64,000 nt of DNA, taken from the NCBI RefSeq assembly GCF_018069565.1, contig NZ_JAGPNL010000001.1, positions 1,488,001-1,552,000 on the forward strand, in the 5' to 3' direction. A program made the position numbers and the translations under genes. Shown here in pieces: positions 35,390 through 43,995 of the stretch; position 1 is the stretch's first letter, and each line of letters begins with the position of its first letter. Under the pieces are notes generated by a model that saw only the letters and a program-made list of their open reading frames with translations, was not told the origin of the DNA and ran no database searches. The DNA is from Streptomyces tagetis (GTDB lineage Bacteria > Actinomycetota > Actinomycetes > Streptomycetales > Streptomycetaceae).

Positions 35390-36208
35390 GTGACCAGCGA
35401 CGACACCCCCCTCATCCCCGACCAGCGCCGGGAACGGCTGATCGAGCTGCTGCGGGGGCATTCGGTGCTCAGCGTCCACCAGCTCACCGAGATGCTGGGC
35501 GTCTCCCACATGACCGTCCGCAGGGACATCGCGGCACTGGAGGCGCAGGGCCGCGCCGTCTCGGTGACCGGCGGAGTGCGCCTGGCCGGGCGGCAGTTGC
35601 ACCACGAACCCAGCAGGGGCGACAAATCGATGATGGACCAGCCCGCCAAGCTGGCCATCACCCGGGAGGCCGGTGAGCTGCTACGGGACCACACCACGGT
35701 CTATGTGGACGCCGGCACCACCTGTCAGGGGCTGGTGCCGCACCTGGCGCGGCGGAAGGGGATGACCGTGGTCACCAACGACTTCACCACCGCCGACGTG
35801 CTGATCGACAACCCCGACATCGAGGTGATCCACACCGGCGGGCGCACCGAGCACGCCAACCGGTCCACCGTGGGCCGGCTGGCGGCCCTCACCCTCCAGC
35901 AACTCGCCCTGGACATGGCCTTCATCTCCACCAGCTCCTGGGACGTCCGGCGCGGGGTGACCACGCCGTCGGCGCCGAAGGTGGAGGTCAAACAGGCGGC
36001 CATGAGCAGCGCCTCCCGCTCGGTGCTGCTGGCGGGCAGCGCCAAGTACGACACCTTCGGCATGTACCGCGTCGCCGCCCTGACGGCGTTCGACACGGTG
36101 ATCACCGACGACGCGCTGCCCCCGGCCGTCCGCGAGGCGCTGCTCGCCGAGGGGGTCGGGCTGAAGGTGGCCCGCACGGAGGACGGTGGGCGCCCTCCAG
36201 CACGCTGA
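35390..36208 (+). CDS. DeoR-family transcriptional regulator
   Basis: This 272-aa DeoR regulator has an N-terminal winged helix (LSVHQLTEMLGVSHMTVRRD) and the DeoR C-terminal sensor domain (VDAGTTCQGL, VVTNDF, VIHTGG). The GTG at 35390 is preceded by AAGGAG at good spacing and is preferred to more upstream starts. The sensor usually binds a phosphorylated sugar intermediate, here probably a product of the cluster's kinase. Its likely targets are the repeats at 32274-32311. Confidence 0.9.
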   Translation: MTSDDTPLIPDQRRERLIELLRGHSVLSVHQLTEMLGVSHMTVRRDIAALEAQGRAVSVTGGVRLAGRQLHHEPSRGDKSMMDQPAKLAITREAGELLRDHTTVYVDAGTTCQGLVPHLARRKGMTVVTNDFTTADVLIDNPDIEVIHTGGRTEHANRSTVGRLAALTLQQLALDMAFISTSSWDVRRGVTTPSAPKVEVKQAAMSSASRSVLLAGSAKYDTFGMYRVAALTAFDTVITDDALPPAVREALLAEGVGLKVARTEDGGRPPAR

Positions 36209-36364
36209 CCGAGGCCCCGCCGGCCGGTCCGGGCCGCGTGCCGGGCCGCGTGCCGGGCCGCCTCGTCCGGCGGGCCGGCAGCCCCGGCCGTCCGGCAGGC
36301 CGGCGGGCCCGGCCGCCCCGGGTATTCGCCGACCGCACTGATGTCCGGATACGCTCGACGGGTG

Positions 36365-36715
36365 ATGGAGAACCTTCCCCCCTGTCCCGAGTGTGCCTGT
36401 GAGTACACCTATGAGATGAATTCCCTCGCGGTGTGCCCGGAATGCGCGCACGAATGGAACCCCGAGAGCGGCGCGGAGGACGCGGGCGCCGGGGAGCGCG
36501 TCGTCAAGGACGCCGTCGGGAACGTGCTGCGGGACGGCGACACCGTGGTCGTCGTCAAGACGCTCAAGGTGAAGGGCAGCCCGTCGGGCATCAAGGCGGG
36601 CACCAAGGTGCGCAACATCCGGCTGATCGACGGTGTCGACGGTCACGACATCGACTGCAAGGTCGAGGGTTTCGGGGCGATGCGGCTCAAGTCCGGCGTC
36701 GTGAAGAAGGGCTGA
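36365..36715 (+). CDS. Zinc-ribbon protein YjdM (PhnA family)
   Basis: This 116-aa protein has an N-terminal zinc ribbon (CPECACEYTYE...CPECAHEW, four cysteines as two CxxC pairs) and a C-terminal SH3-like barrel (RDGDTVVVVKTLKVKG, GFGAMRLKSGVVKKG). It matches YjdM, historically called PhnA; no phosphonate genes are nearby and its function is unknown. A strong hairpin follows. Confidence 0.92.
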   Translation: MENLPPCPECACEYTYEMNSLAVCPECAHEWNPESGAEDAGAGERVVKDAVGNVLRDGDTVVVVKTLKVKGSPSGIKAGTKVRNIRLIDGVDGHDIDCKVEGFGAMRLKSGVVKKG

Positions 36716-36760
36716 GAGTTCTCCCGCGAGGTGTCCGCGTCCGGCCGCCCCGGCGTTCCG

Positions 36761-36809
36761 CGCGACGGTGAGGCCGGTGCCGGGGGTCGGCACCGGCCTC
36801 ACCGTCGCG
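36761..36809. terminator. Very long perfect hairpin, bidirectional terminator
   Basis: Two perfect 22-bp arms (36761-36782 and 36788-36809, arm core GACGGTGAGGCCGGTGCCG) surround a 5-nt loop. It follows the yjdM gene and covers the stop of the small minus-strand remnant, so it probably stops transcription from both sides. Confidence 0.8.
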
Positions 36810-36900
36810 ATCGCGGCCTCGACTTCCCGGCGCTCGGCACGCGGTACGGAATCGCGTACCGGTTCCTGCTGTCCAGGGTGGCGAAGGAGTCCGCATCCAC
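36799..36900 (-). pseudogene. Small remnant, possibly of a YdeI/OmdA-family gene
   Basis: A 33-codon frame (VDADSFATLDSRNRYAIPYR...) starts at a GTG behind GGGAGGG and ends inside the long hairpin. The string FATLDSRNRYAI resembles a conserved stretch of YdeI/OmdA-like proteins as I remember them, after which the similarity ends. It is probably the decayed fragment of a longer gene, but a real micropeptide cannot be excluded. Confidence 0.3.
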
Positions 36901-36962
36901 GGGTCCCTCCCGGGGAGCGCGTCCCCCGGAAGGGCCGCCTCCCTGCTCTCGGTGTCCCGCCG

Positions 36963-38039
36963 TCACGCCGCCTTGCGTCGCTGCCTGATGGGCTCGCCCA
37001 CTCGGTGCAGGTGGGTGAGGGCCTCGCGGTAGGACTGGAGCAGGCCGGTCTCGTGGTACGGCACGTCGATCTCCGCGCAGTAGGCGCGGACCACGACCTG
37101 GGCCCGCCGGAGGTGAGGGGTGGGCATGCCGGGGAAGAGGTGGTGCTCGATCTGGTAGTTGAGCCCGCCGAGCAGCACGTCGGTGAGCGGGCCGCCCCGC
37201 ACGTTGCGGGAGGTGAGCACCTGGCGGCGCAGGAAGTCGGGGCGGTCGTCGCCGGTGAAGGTCGGCATGCCCTTGTGGTTCGGGGCGAACGTGCAGCCGA
37301 GGTACACGCCGAACAGGCACTGGTGCACGGCGAGGAACGCCACGGCCTTGCCGGGGGAGAGCACCAGGAAGAGCGCGGAGACGTAGGCCGCCATGTGCAG
37401 GAAGAGCAGGGCACCCTCCAGCAGGCGGTTCTTCAGCGCCGGGGAGCGCAGCGCCCGCACGCTCGACACGTGCAGGTTGAAGCCCTCCAGCGTCAGCAGC
37501 GGGAAGAACAGGAACGCCTGGTGACCGCCGATGAACCGGGCCACTCCCTTGCTGGCGCGGGCCTGGTCGGTGGACCACACCAGGATGTCCGGGGCGACGT
37601 CGGGGTCGAGTTCCTCGTGGTTGGGGTTGGCGTGGTGGCGGGTGTGCTTGTTCATCCACCAGCCGTAGCTCATGCCGATGCCGAGGTTGCCGAAGAGACG
37701 GCCCCAGACCGCGCTCGCGCGGCGTTTCCGGAACACCTGCCGGTGCGCCAGGTCGTGGGCCACCAGGGCGACCTGGCCGAACATCAGGGCCATGAAGGCG
37801 GCGGTCGCCAACTGCCACCACGTGTCGCCCAGCGCGACGAAGGCCGCCCAGCCCGCCGCCAGCAGCCCGATCACCAGACCGAGCCGCACCGTGTAGTACC
37901 CGGGGCGCCGTCGCAGGAGACCCGCCTCGGTGATGCGCCGCGACAGCCCGGCGAAGTCGCTGCCGGCGTCGGGGCGGGGTCCGCGCGGCCGTACGGTGGC
38001 CGGGCCGGTCGTGGCAGTGGTGTCGGGGGTGATCGTCAT
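36963..38039 (-). CDS. Membrane fatty acid desaturase
   Basis: This 358-aa membrane desaturase has the three histidine boxes that bind the di-iron centre: HDLAH, HTRHH and QIEHH. Hydrophobic spans lie at about 50-90 and 190-250. The third box with Q first is typical of front-end/acyl-lipid desaturases. It would introduce a double bond into membrane acyl chains, supporting fluidity at low temperature. It is monocistronic, with a 180-bp gap to the zinc transporter ATPase in which I see no gene. Confidence 0.92.
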   Translation of the reverse strand: MTITPDTTATTGPATVRPRGPRPDAGSDFAGLSRRITEAGLLRRRPGYYTVRLGLVIGLLAAGWAAFVALGDTWWQLATAAFMALMFGQVALVAHDLAHRQVFRKRRASAVWGRLFGNLGIGMSYGWWMNKHTRHHANPNHEELDPDVAPDILVWSTDQARASKGVARFIGGHQAFLFFPLLTLEGFNLHVSSVRALRSPALKNRLLEGALLFLHMAAYVSALFLVLSPGKAVAFLAVHQCLFGVYLGCTFAPNHKGMPTFTGDDRPDFLRRQVLTSRNVRGGPLTDVLLGGLNYQIEHHLFPGMPTPHLRRAQVVVRAYCAEIDVPYHETGLLQSYREALTHLHRVGEPIRQRRKAA

Positions 38040-38219
38040 ACCGGTGAGTCTGGCGGCGGCCGACCCGCCGCCACCAGCCGGTCAGCCTGAGGGCCCGCGG
38101 GGGGCCGGACCCCCGACCTCCCAGGGGGATATCCCCACCTCCGCACCCCCTGAGCAGGGCATTCGTCCGGTTCGCCGGTGTCCGTCACCGATCGCGGCGG
38201 CGCGTGGCGGACCGGTGGT

Positions 38220-38963
38220 TCAGCGTGGCTGCCAGAGGTCGGTCAGCGTCGACGGAGTGAGTACCCGGTCCGGGTGTCCCTGTGCGGCGAGGCGACCGTC
38301 CCGGAGCAGGAGGCACCTGTCCGCCGCGCGTGCCGCATCGAGGTCGTGGGTGGCCTGGACGACCGTCACCCCGTCCGCGACGAGTGCCGTCAGCAGCGCA
38401 CCGATCCGTCGCCTCGCCTCCGGGTCCAGGCCCGTGGTCGGTTCGTCGAGAAGCAGCAGGTCCGATTCCTGTGCCAACCCCTGGGCGATGAGCGCGCGTT
38501 GACGCTGTCCGCCCGACAGCTCTCCCAGTTGGCGTGCGGCGAGGTCGCCGATGCCGAGCCGGTCGAGTGCGCGGTCGACGGTCGCGTGGTCCCGGCGGGT
38601 CAGCCGGCGCCAGGGTCCCCGCTCACCCCAGCGCCCCATCTCCACGGTCTGCCGGACGGTGAGCGGCAGGGCGTCGCCGACGGCCCCGCGCTGCGGAACG
38701 AAGGCGGGCGGCCGTGCCCCGTGGTGGCGCAGTGCGCCGGATGTCGGAGGGATCACACCGGCGAGCACGCCGAGGAGGGTCGACTTGCCGCTGCCGTTCG
38801 GGCCGACGAGCGCCGTCGTCGCCAAGGCCGGTATCTCCGCGGTGAGTTGGCGGAGGACGGGGCGCCCCGGGTAGCCGGCGCACAGCTCCGTGAAACGGAC
38901 ATGAGGAGCCCGCTCGGGGGGTGCGGGAGGTGAGGAGGGTGGTTTGTTGAACATGATTGTCAT
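38220..38963 (-). CDS. aztA: Zinc ABC transporter ATP-binding protein
   Basis: This roughly 247-aa ATPase has Walker A GPNGSGKST, signature LSGGQRQR, Walker B LLLLDEPTTGLD and the H-loop VVQATHDLD. It is divergent from the matching permease and belongs with the AztB, AztC and AztD genes, together an AztABCD-type zinc importer. Starts at 38963 (MTIMFNK) or 38954 (MFNK) are both inside the Zur box and neither has a ribosome binding site, so a leaderless mRNA is likely. Confidence 0.88.
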   Translation of the reverse strand: MTIMFNKPPSSPPAPPERAPHVRFTELCAGYPGRPVLRQLTAEIPALATTALVGPNGSGKSTLLGVLAGVIPPTSGALRHHGARPPAFVPQRGAVGDALPLTVRQTVEMGRWGERGPWRRLTRRDHATVDRALDRLGIGDLAARQLGELSGGQRQRALIAQGLAQESDLLLLDEPTTGLDPEARRRIGALLTALVADGVTVVQATHDLDAARAADRCLLLRDGRLAAQGHPDRVLTPSTLTDLWQPR

Positions 38964-38964
38964 T
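38948..38964. promoter_or_regulatory. Zur box overlapping the aztA start codon
   Basis: TGAACATGATTGTCATT agrees at 15 of 17 positions with the Zur core TGAAAATGATTTTCATT. It overlaps both candidate start codons of aztA and ends 15 bp before the aztB ATG, so zinc-bound Zur would block both directions. Confidence 0.85.
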
Positions 38965-38978
38965 GTAGTGTCGTCGCC

Positions 38979-39833
38979 ATGGAATGGTTGACGGCCCCGT
39001 TCGAGGCGACCTTCGTGCAGCGTGCCCTGTGGGGCGGGATGCTCGTGTCCGCGATCTGTGCCCTGGCGGGCACGTGGGTGGTTCTGCGGGGGATGGCCTT
39101 CCTCGGCGACGCGATGTCCCACGGTCTGCTGCCGGGGGTCGCGCTGGCCGCGCTGTGCGGCGGGAACCTGCTGGTGGGCGCGGTGGCCAGCGCCGCCGTC
39201 ATGACGGCGGGCGTCACCGCGCTCGGACGTACGCCGAGACTGTCCCAGGACACCGGCATCGGACTGCTCTTCGTCGGCATGCTCTCGCTCGGCGTGATCA
39301 TCGTGTCCCGCTCGCAGTCGTTCGCCGTGGACCTGACCGGCTTCCTCTTCGGCGACGTCCTCGCCGTCCGGCGACAGGACCTCCACCTGCTCGCGGCGGC
39401 GCTGTCCGCGGCGCTGGTGGTGTCGGCCCTCGGCCACCGCGCCTTCCTCGCCCTGGCGTTCGACGCGCGCAAGGCGCGGACACTGGGCCTGCGCCCGCGC
39501 CTGGCCCACGCCGTACTGCTCGGCCTGCTCGGTCTGGCCATCGTGGCCTCGTTCCACATCGTGGGCACGCTGCTGGTCCTCGGCCTGCTCCTCGCCCCGC
39601 CGGCGGCCGCCCTCCCGTGGGCGCGCGGAGTCCACGGGGTCATGGCGCTCGCCGCGCTCCTCGGCGGCGCGGCCACGTTCGGCGGTCTGCTCCTGTCCTG
39701 GCACCTGGGCACCGCCGCCGGCGCCACCGTCTCGGCCCTCGCGGTGAGCCTGTTCTTCCTCTCCCACGTGGCATCCGGCCTGCGTCACCGCCGTACGCGC
39801 CCGGCTCCCGTCCCCGCCGTCGAAGTCGACTGA
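38979..39833 (+). CDS. aztB: Zinc ABC transporter permease
   Basis: This 284-aa permease of the ABC-3 family has eight or so hydrophobic helices and family motifs GTWVVLRGMAFLGDAMSHGLLP and DLTGFLFGDVLAV. It would form the membrane channel for Zn(II) energised by the divergent ATPase. Its ATG is only 15 bp beyond the Zur box with no ribosome binding site, again suggesting a leaderless transcript. AztD and AztC genes follow. Confidence 0.9.
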   Translation: MEWLTAPFEATFVQRALWGGMLVSAICALAGTWVVLRGMAFLGDAMSHGLLPGVALAALCGGNLLVGAVASAAVMTAGVTALGRTPRLSQDTGIGLLFVGMLSLGVIIVSRSQSFAVDLTGFLFGDVLAVRRQDLHLLAAALSAALVVSALGHRAFLALAFDARKARTLGLRPRLAHAVLLGLLGLAIVASFHIVGTLLVLGLLLAPPAAALPWARGVHGVMALAALLGGAATFGGLLLSWHLGTAAGATVSALAVSLFFLSHVASGLRHRRTRPAPVPAVEVD

Positions 39834-39854
39834 AGGAAGTTGGAGGCGATCGTC

Positions 39855-41090
39855 ATGACCGTCCCTGGAAACGTCACCCCCCGGGCTTCGGCCGTCCTGG
39901 TGCTCACCGCGCTGCTCACCGTGGGTTGTGCGGGGGAGAAGGACAACAGCCCCCGCACCCCGATGAGTTCGGCCTCCGGTACTCCGCACGGGTACGTCGA
40001 GGGAGCGCGGGAGGCCGCCGAGCAGCAGTCCCGTCTCCTCCTCAACGACCCCCGCGGCGGCGACAGCCGGGTTCTCGACCTCGTCAGCGGCACGGCGCAC
40101 GAGACGGCCTCGGTGAAAGGCGCCGTACGGCTGGGCACGGACGGCCGGTTCGGCTACCTCCACTCCTCCGGCGGCACACACGTGATCGACGGCGGCGCCT
40201 GGATGGTGGACCACGGGGACCACGTCCACTACTACAGCGCCGCCATACGCGACGTGGGCGGACTCCCCGCGGGCCGCGGGGCCCAGGTGCGCAGCGACGC
40301 CGCCGTGACCGCCGTGACCGGCGAGGACGGCCGCACCGTCCTCTACGACCGGGGCGAGCTGGAGAAGGGCACGATCGCCCCTTCCCGGACCCTGACGGGT
40401 ACCCACACCGGTGCCGTCGTGCCGTACGGGGAACACCTGCTGGCGTTCGAGGACGAGGGCGGCACCGCGCGGCTCGCCGTGCTCGACCGGACCGGTCGGC
40501 GCGTCGCCTCCCCCGAGGCCGACTGCGAGGAGCCGCGCGGCGACGCCGTCACCCGGCGCGGCGTGGTCCTGGGCTGCGCCGACGGCGCCCTGCTCGTCCG
40601 CGAGGAGAAGGGCGCCTTCACCGCCGAGCGCATCCCGTACGGCGAGGACGTGCCGGCGGCGGAACGGGCCGCCTCCTTCCGGCAGCGCCCCGGCGGCGAC
40701 ACCCTCACCGCGCCGGCCGGAGACGCCGCCGTATGGGTCCTGGACGTCACCGAACGGACCTGGACGCGCGTGGAGACCGGGCCCGTGGTCGCCGCCAACA
40801 CCGCCGGAAAGGGCTCCCCGCTGCTCGTCCTGGAGACCGACGGCGCGCTGCACGGCTACGACGTCGCCACCGGGAGGCAGACCGCGCGGACCAAGCCGCT
40901 CCTGACCGCGCACCAGCGGGCCCGGACCGACGGCAGCGCCCCCGTCATCGAGGTCGACCGCAGCCGCGCCTACGTCAACGACGCCGAGGGCAGGAGGGTG
41001 TTCGAGATCGACTACAACGACGGCCTGCGCGTCGCGCGCACCCTCGCCCTGGACATCGCGCCGGTCCTGATGGCGGAGACCGGCCGATGA
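39855..41090 (+). CDS. aztD: AztD-like zinc metallochaperone lipoprotein (copy 1)
   Basis: This 411-aa secreted protein begins with a lipoprotein signal (LTALLTVGCAG) and continues as a beta-propeller with repeated strand-turn blades. The segment WMVDHGDHVHYY and CEEPRGDAVTRRGVVLGCADG, with paired His and Cys, matches the AztD family, which binds zinc outside the cell and hands it to AztC. The ATG is preceded by TTGGAGG. Its stop overlaps the AztC start (ATGA), coupling the chaperone to its partner. Confidence 0.88.
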   Translation: MTVPGNVTPRASAVLVLTALLTVGCAGEKDNSPRTPMSSASGTPHGYVEGAREAAEQQSRLLLNDPRGGDSRVLDLVSGTAHETASVKGAVRLGTDGRFGYLHSSGGTHVIDGGAWMVDHGDHVHYYSAAIRDVGGLPAGRGAQVRSDAAVTAVTGEDGRTVLYDRGELEKGTIAPSRTLTGTHTGAVVPYGEHLLAFEDEGGTARLAVLDRTGRRVASPEADCEEPRGDAVTRRGVVLGCADGALLVREEKGAFTAERIPYGEDVPAAERAASFRQRPGGDTLTAPAGDAAVWVLDVTERTWTRVETGPVVAANTAGKGSPLLVLETDGALHGYDVATGRQTARTKPLLTAHQRARTDGSAPVIEVDRSRAYVNDAEGRRVFEIDYNDGLRVARTLALDIAPVLMAETGR

Positions 41091-42076
41091 GCCGGAACGC
41101 CGCGCACCGGCGCGTGCGGGTGGGCGTGGCCCGGCTGCGCCGGCTGATCGTGGGCCTGCTCGCGCTGGTCACGGTCGCCGCCGCCTCCGGCTGCACGACC
41201 GGCGAGGACCGGCCCCGTATCGTCGTCACGACCAACATCCTCGGCGACATCACCCGGCGGATCGTCGGTGACGAGGCCGACGTCACGGTCCTGATGAAAC
41301 CCGGCGCCGATCCGCACTCCTTCGGCCTGTCGGCGGTGCAGGCCGCCGCGCTGGAACGCGCCGACCTCGTCGTCCACAACGGCCTGGGGCTGGAGGAGAA
41401 CGTCCTCCGGCACGTGGACGCGGCCCGCGAGTCCGGCGTCGCCACCTTCGCGGTCGGCGAGGCGGTCGGCCCGCTCACCTTCCGGACGTCCGACGACGGC
41501 GGACCCACGGTGGGGGAGGGGCAACCCGACCCGCACTTCTGGACCGACCCCGACCGGGTGCGCAGGGCCACCGGACTCCTGGCCGACCAGGTGATCGAGC
41601 ACGTCGGCGGCGTGGACGAGGGCACGATACGCGCCCAGGCAGGCCGCTACGCCGGTGAACTCGCCGACCTCACCGCGTGGATGGAGAGATCCTTCGAGCG
41701 CGTCCCCGAGGAGCGGCGCGCTCTGGTGACCAACCACCACGTCTTCGGCTACCTCGCCGACCGCTTCGGCCTCCGCGTGATCGGCGCCGTCGTCCCGAGC
41801 GGCACCACCCTGGCCTCACCCAGCTCCTCCGACCTCCGCTCGCTCACCGAGGCGATGGAACAGGCCGGTGTACGCACCGTGTTCGCCGACTCCTCCCAGC
41901 CGACCCGGCTCGCCGAGGTCCTGCGCACGGAACTGGGCGGCCGGGTCCGGGTCGTACGGCTCCACTCGGAGTCGCTGACCGCCGAGGGCGGGGGCGCGGA
42001 CACCTACCTGCGGATGATGCGCGCCAACACCGCCGCCATGACCGACGGCCTGACGGCGGGCGCCGACGGCGACTGA
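41087..42076 (+). CDS. aztC: Zinc ABC transporter substrate-binding lipoprotein
   Basis: This 329-aa cluster A-I binding protein has a lipobox (AAASGC) after a basic N-terminus. Probable zinc ligands are the His in KPGADPHSFGLS, the His in TNHHVFGYL and the Asp in VFADSSQP. A His-containing flexible segment (GQPDPHFW) is shorter than the long His-rich loop of ZnuA, as in AztC. It is translationally coupled to AztD copy 1; the 188-bp gap to the next gene is C/T-rich and holds no gene that I can see. Confidence 0.9.
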   Translation: MSRNAAHRRVRVGVARLRRLIVGLLALVTVAAASGCTTGEDRPRIVVTTNILGDITRRIVGDEADVTVLMKPGADPHSFGLSAVQAAALERADLVVHNGLGLEENVLRHVDAARESGVATFAVGEAVGPLTFRTSDDGGPTVGEGQPDPHFWTDPDRVRRATGLLADQVIEHVGGVDEGTIRAQAGRYAGELADLTAWMERSFERVPEERRALVTNHHVFGYLADRFGLRVIGAVVPSGTTLASPSSSDLRSLTEAMEQAGVRTVFADSSQPTRLAEVLRTELGGRVRVVRLHSESLTAEGGGADTYLRMMRANTAAMTDGLTAGADGD

Positions 42077-42264
42077 CGTCGCGGGACCTCCCCGGTCCCC
42101 CCGGCCCGACCCTGCCCGGCCCTCCCCGGCATCCCTGAACTGCCTAGAACTTCCTGAACTTCCTGGCCCTCCCGGCCTCCCCGGGACACCGGCCGTCCGG
42201 GCCGTACGCCTCACGTCTCCACCGCCGCCACCGGGCGGCACCGAAAGGAACACGGAACACACCG

Positions 42265-43464
42265 ATGAACACGTCGATACGCAGCAGGGCCCTCACCGGC
42301 ACGGCACTCGCCCTGGCGGTCTCCACCGTACTGACCGCCTGCGGAACACAGGACTCCTCGTCCGCGGCCAAGGCCGAGGGCACCGCGAGCGCCACACCCG
42401 CCACCGAGGTCAGGGACCCGCTGGTCGCCACCTTCGACGGCGGCCTGTACATCCTGGACGGCGAGAGCCTGAAGCCGGCCGCGACGATCGAGCTGCCCGG
42501 CTTCAACCGCGTCAGCCCCGCCGGTGACGCCGACCACGTCGTCGTCTCCACCGAGACCGGCTTCCGCGTCCTGAACGCCACCGGACAGACCCTCACCGAC
42601 ATCGCCTACCCGGGCGCCAAGCCCGGCCACGTCGTCCGCCACGCGGGCAGGACGGTGCTGTTCACCGACGGCACCGGAGAGGTCAACGTCTTCGATCCCG
42701 CCGACCTGAGCTCCGGCGAGAAGCCGAAGGGACGCACGTACACCTCCGCGGAACCCCACCACGGCGTCGCCATCGAACTGGCCGACGGCCGGCTCCTCAG
42801 CACGCTGGGCACCGAGGAGAAGCGAACCGGCGCCCTCGTCCTGGACCGGAGGAACCAGGAGATCGCGCGCAACGAGAAGTGCCCCGGCGTGCACGGCGAG
42901 GCGGCGGCCCAGGACGAGGCCGTCGCCGTCGGCTGCGAGGACGGCGTACTCATCTACCACCACGGCGAGTTCACCAAGGTCGACGCCCCCGACGCGTACG
43001 GACGCATCGGCAACCAGGCCGGCAGCGAGGCGTCCCCGGTCCTCCTGGGCGACTACAAGACCGACCCGGAGGCCGAGTTGGAGCGGCCCACCCGCATCTC
43101 CCTCATCGACACCGCGAAGAAGACGCTGCGCCTGGTCGACCTGGGCACCAGCTACTCCTTCCGCTCGCTGGCCCGGGGCCCCGAGGGCGAGGCCCTCGTC
43201 CTCGGCACCGACGGCGCCCTGCACGTCGTCGACCAGAACAGCGGCGAGACCGAGAAGAAGATCCCGGTCATCGGCGGGTGGCAGGAGCCGCTGGACTGGC
43301 AGCAGGCCCGGCCCACGCTGTTCGTGCGCGGCGCGACGGCGTACGTCTCCGACCCCGGGAAGAAGGCCCTGCACGCCGTCGACCTGGAGACCGGCGAGAA
43401 GATCACCTCCGTGACCCTGCCGGAGAGCACCAACGAACTGTCGGGCGTGGTCGCCGGGGACTGA
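42265..43464 (+). CDS. aztD: AztD-like zinc metallochaperone lipoprotein (copy 2)
   Basis: This 399-aa lipoprotein (signal ending VLTACG) is a second AztD-type beta-propeller. It has blades such as GGLYILDGESLKPAATIELP, a conserved Cys/His patch (KCPGVHGEAAAQDEAVAVGC, IYHHGEF) and AEPHHGVAIEL. Copy 1 has DHGDHVHYY, which is not evident here, so the two may differ in affinity or partner. It probably belongs to the same transcript despite the gap, and a strong hairpin follows. Confidence 0.88.
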   Translation: MNTSIRSRALTGTALALAVSTVLTACGTQDSSSAAKAEGTASATPATEVRDPLVATFDGGLYILDGESLKPAATIELPGFNRVSPAGDADHVVVSTETGFRVLNATGQTLTDIAYPGAKPGHVVRHAGRTVLFTDGTGEVNVFDPADLSSGEKPKGRTYTSAEPHHGVAIELADGRLLSTLGTEEKRTGALVLDRRNQEIARNEKCPGVHGEAAAQDEAVAVGCEDGVLIYHHGEFTKVDAPDAYGRIGNQAGSEASPVLLGDYKTDPEAELERPTRISLIDTAKKTLRLVDLGTSYSFRSLARGPEGEALVLGTDGALHVVDQNSGETEKKIPVIGGWQEPLDWQQARPTLFVRGATAYVSDPGKKALHAVDLETGEKITSVTLPESTNELSGVVAGD

Positions 43465-43471
43465 GCGCGCA

Positions 43472-43507
43472 CACCGCCCCCGCGGCCGGGAGGTCGCGGG
43501 GGCGGTG
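43472..43507. terminator. Hairpin terminator after the zinc operon
   Basis: CACCGCCCCCGCG (43472-43484) and its perfect complement (43495-43507) flank a 10-nt loop, 8 bp after the second aztD stop. Confidence 0.75.
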
Positions 43508-43602
43508 CGCACACCAGCCTGCCGAGGGCTGCGACGCTTCGGTTCGGGAACGCCCGGGACGGGCCCGTGGCAGGGCGCGGCGGAGTACCGTCCGCGCCCC
43601 GG

Positions 43603-43995
43603 TCAGTGCCCGTGCGAGCGCATCCACTGCGGCCGGTGCATGGCGGGGCGGCGGTGTCCTGCCGCCTCGTCCACGGTGCTGCCGCCCCGCTCGTCGAGGC
43701 GGTCGGCCATCATGTCGCGCTCCGCCGTGGCCTGCCTGGCGGTCTCACGCTGTCGGCGGCCCTTCTTGCTGCGGTGACGCGCCAGCGCCGTTCCGGCCAG
43801 GAGCATCCACATGCCCAGGCCGAAGATCAGCGTCAGGGCGATACCGCCGAGAAACGCACCGAGCGTATTGATCGTGAATGGAGTGCTCCCGAGCAGGGTC
43901 ACGGTGTAGTCCGGACCACCGGACAGGTTGTACGCGATCAGGAGACCTGCGAAGGCGGCGGCGCACGCCATGAGCAGAAGACCCAGCACCAGCAT
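43603..43995 (-). CDS. Small two-helix membrane protein
   Basis: This roughly 130-aa protein has two hydrophobic helices (MLVLGLLLMACAAAFAGLL and TLGAFLGGIALTLIFGLGMW) and a basic, His-containing cytoplasmic tail (HRSKKGRRQRE...MHRPQWMRSHGH). The layout resembles LapA-type membrane proteins, but I do not assign a function. The ATG at 43995 is preceded by GAGGTG; a GTG 9 bp upstream is also possible. Confidence 0.75.
   Translation of the reverse strand: MLVLGLLLMACAAAFAGLLIAYNLSGGPDYTVTLLGSTPFTINTLGAFLGGIALTLIFGLGMWMLLAGTALARHRSKKGRRQRETARQATAERDMMADRLDERGGSTVDEAAGHRRPAMHRPQWMRSHGH

Noticed and set aside
42077..42264. A small gene between aztC and the second aztD
   Set aside because: The stretch is a C/T-rich low-complexity sequence with no ribosome binding site or plausible coding frame.
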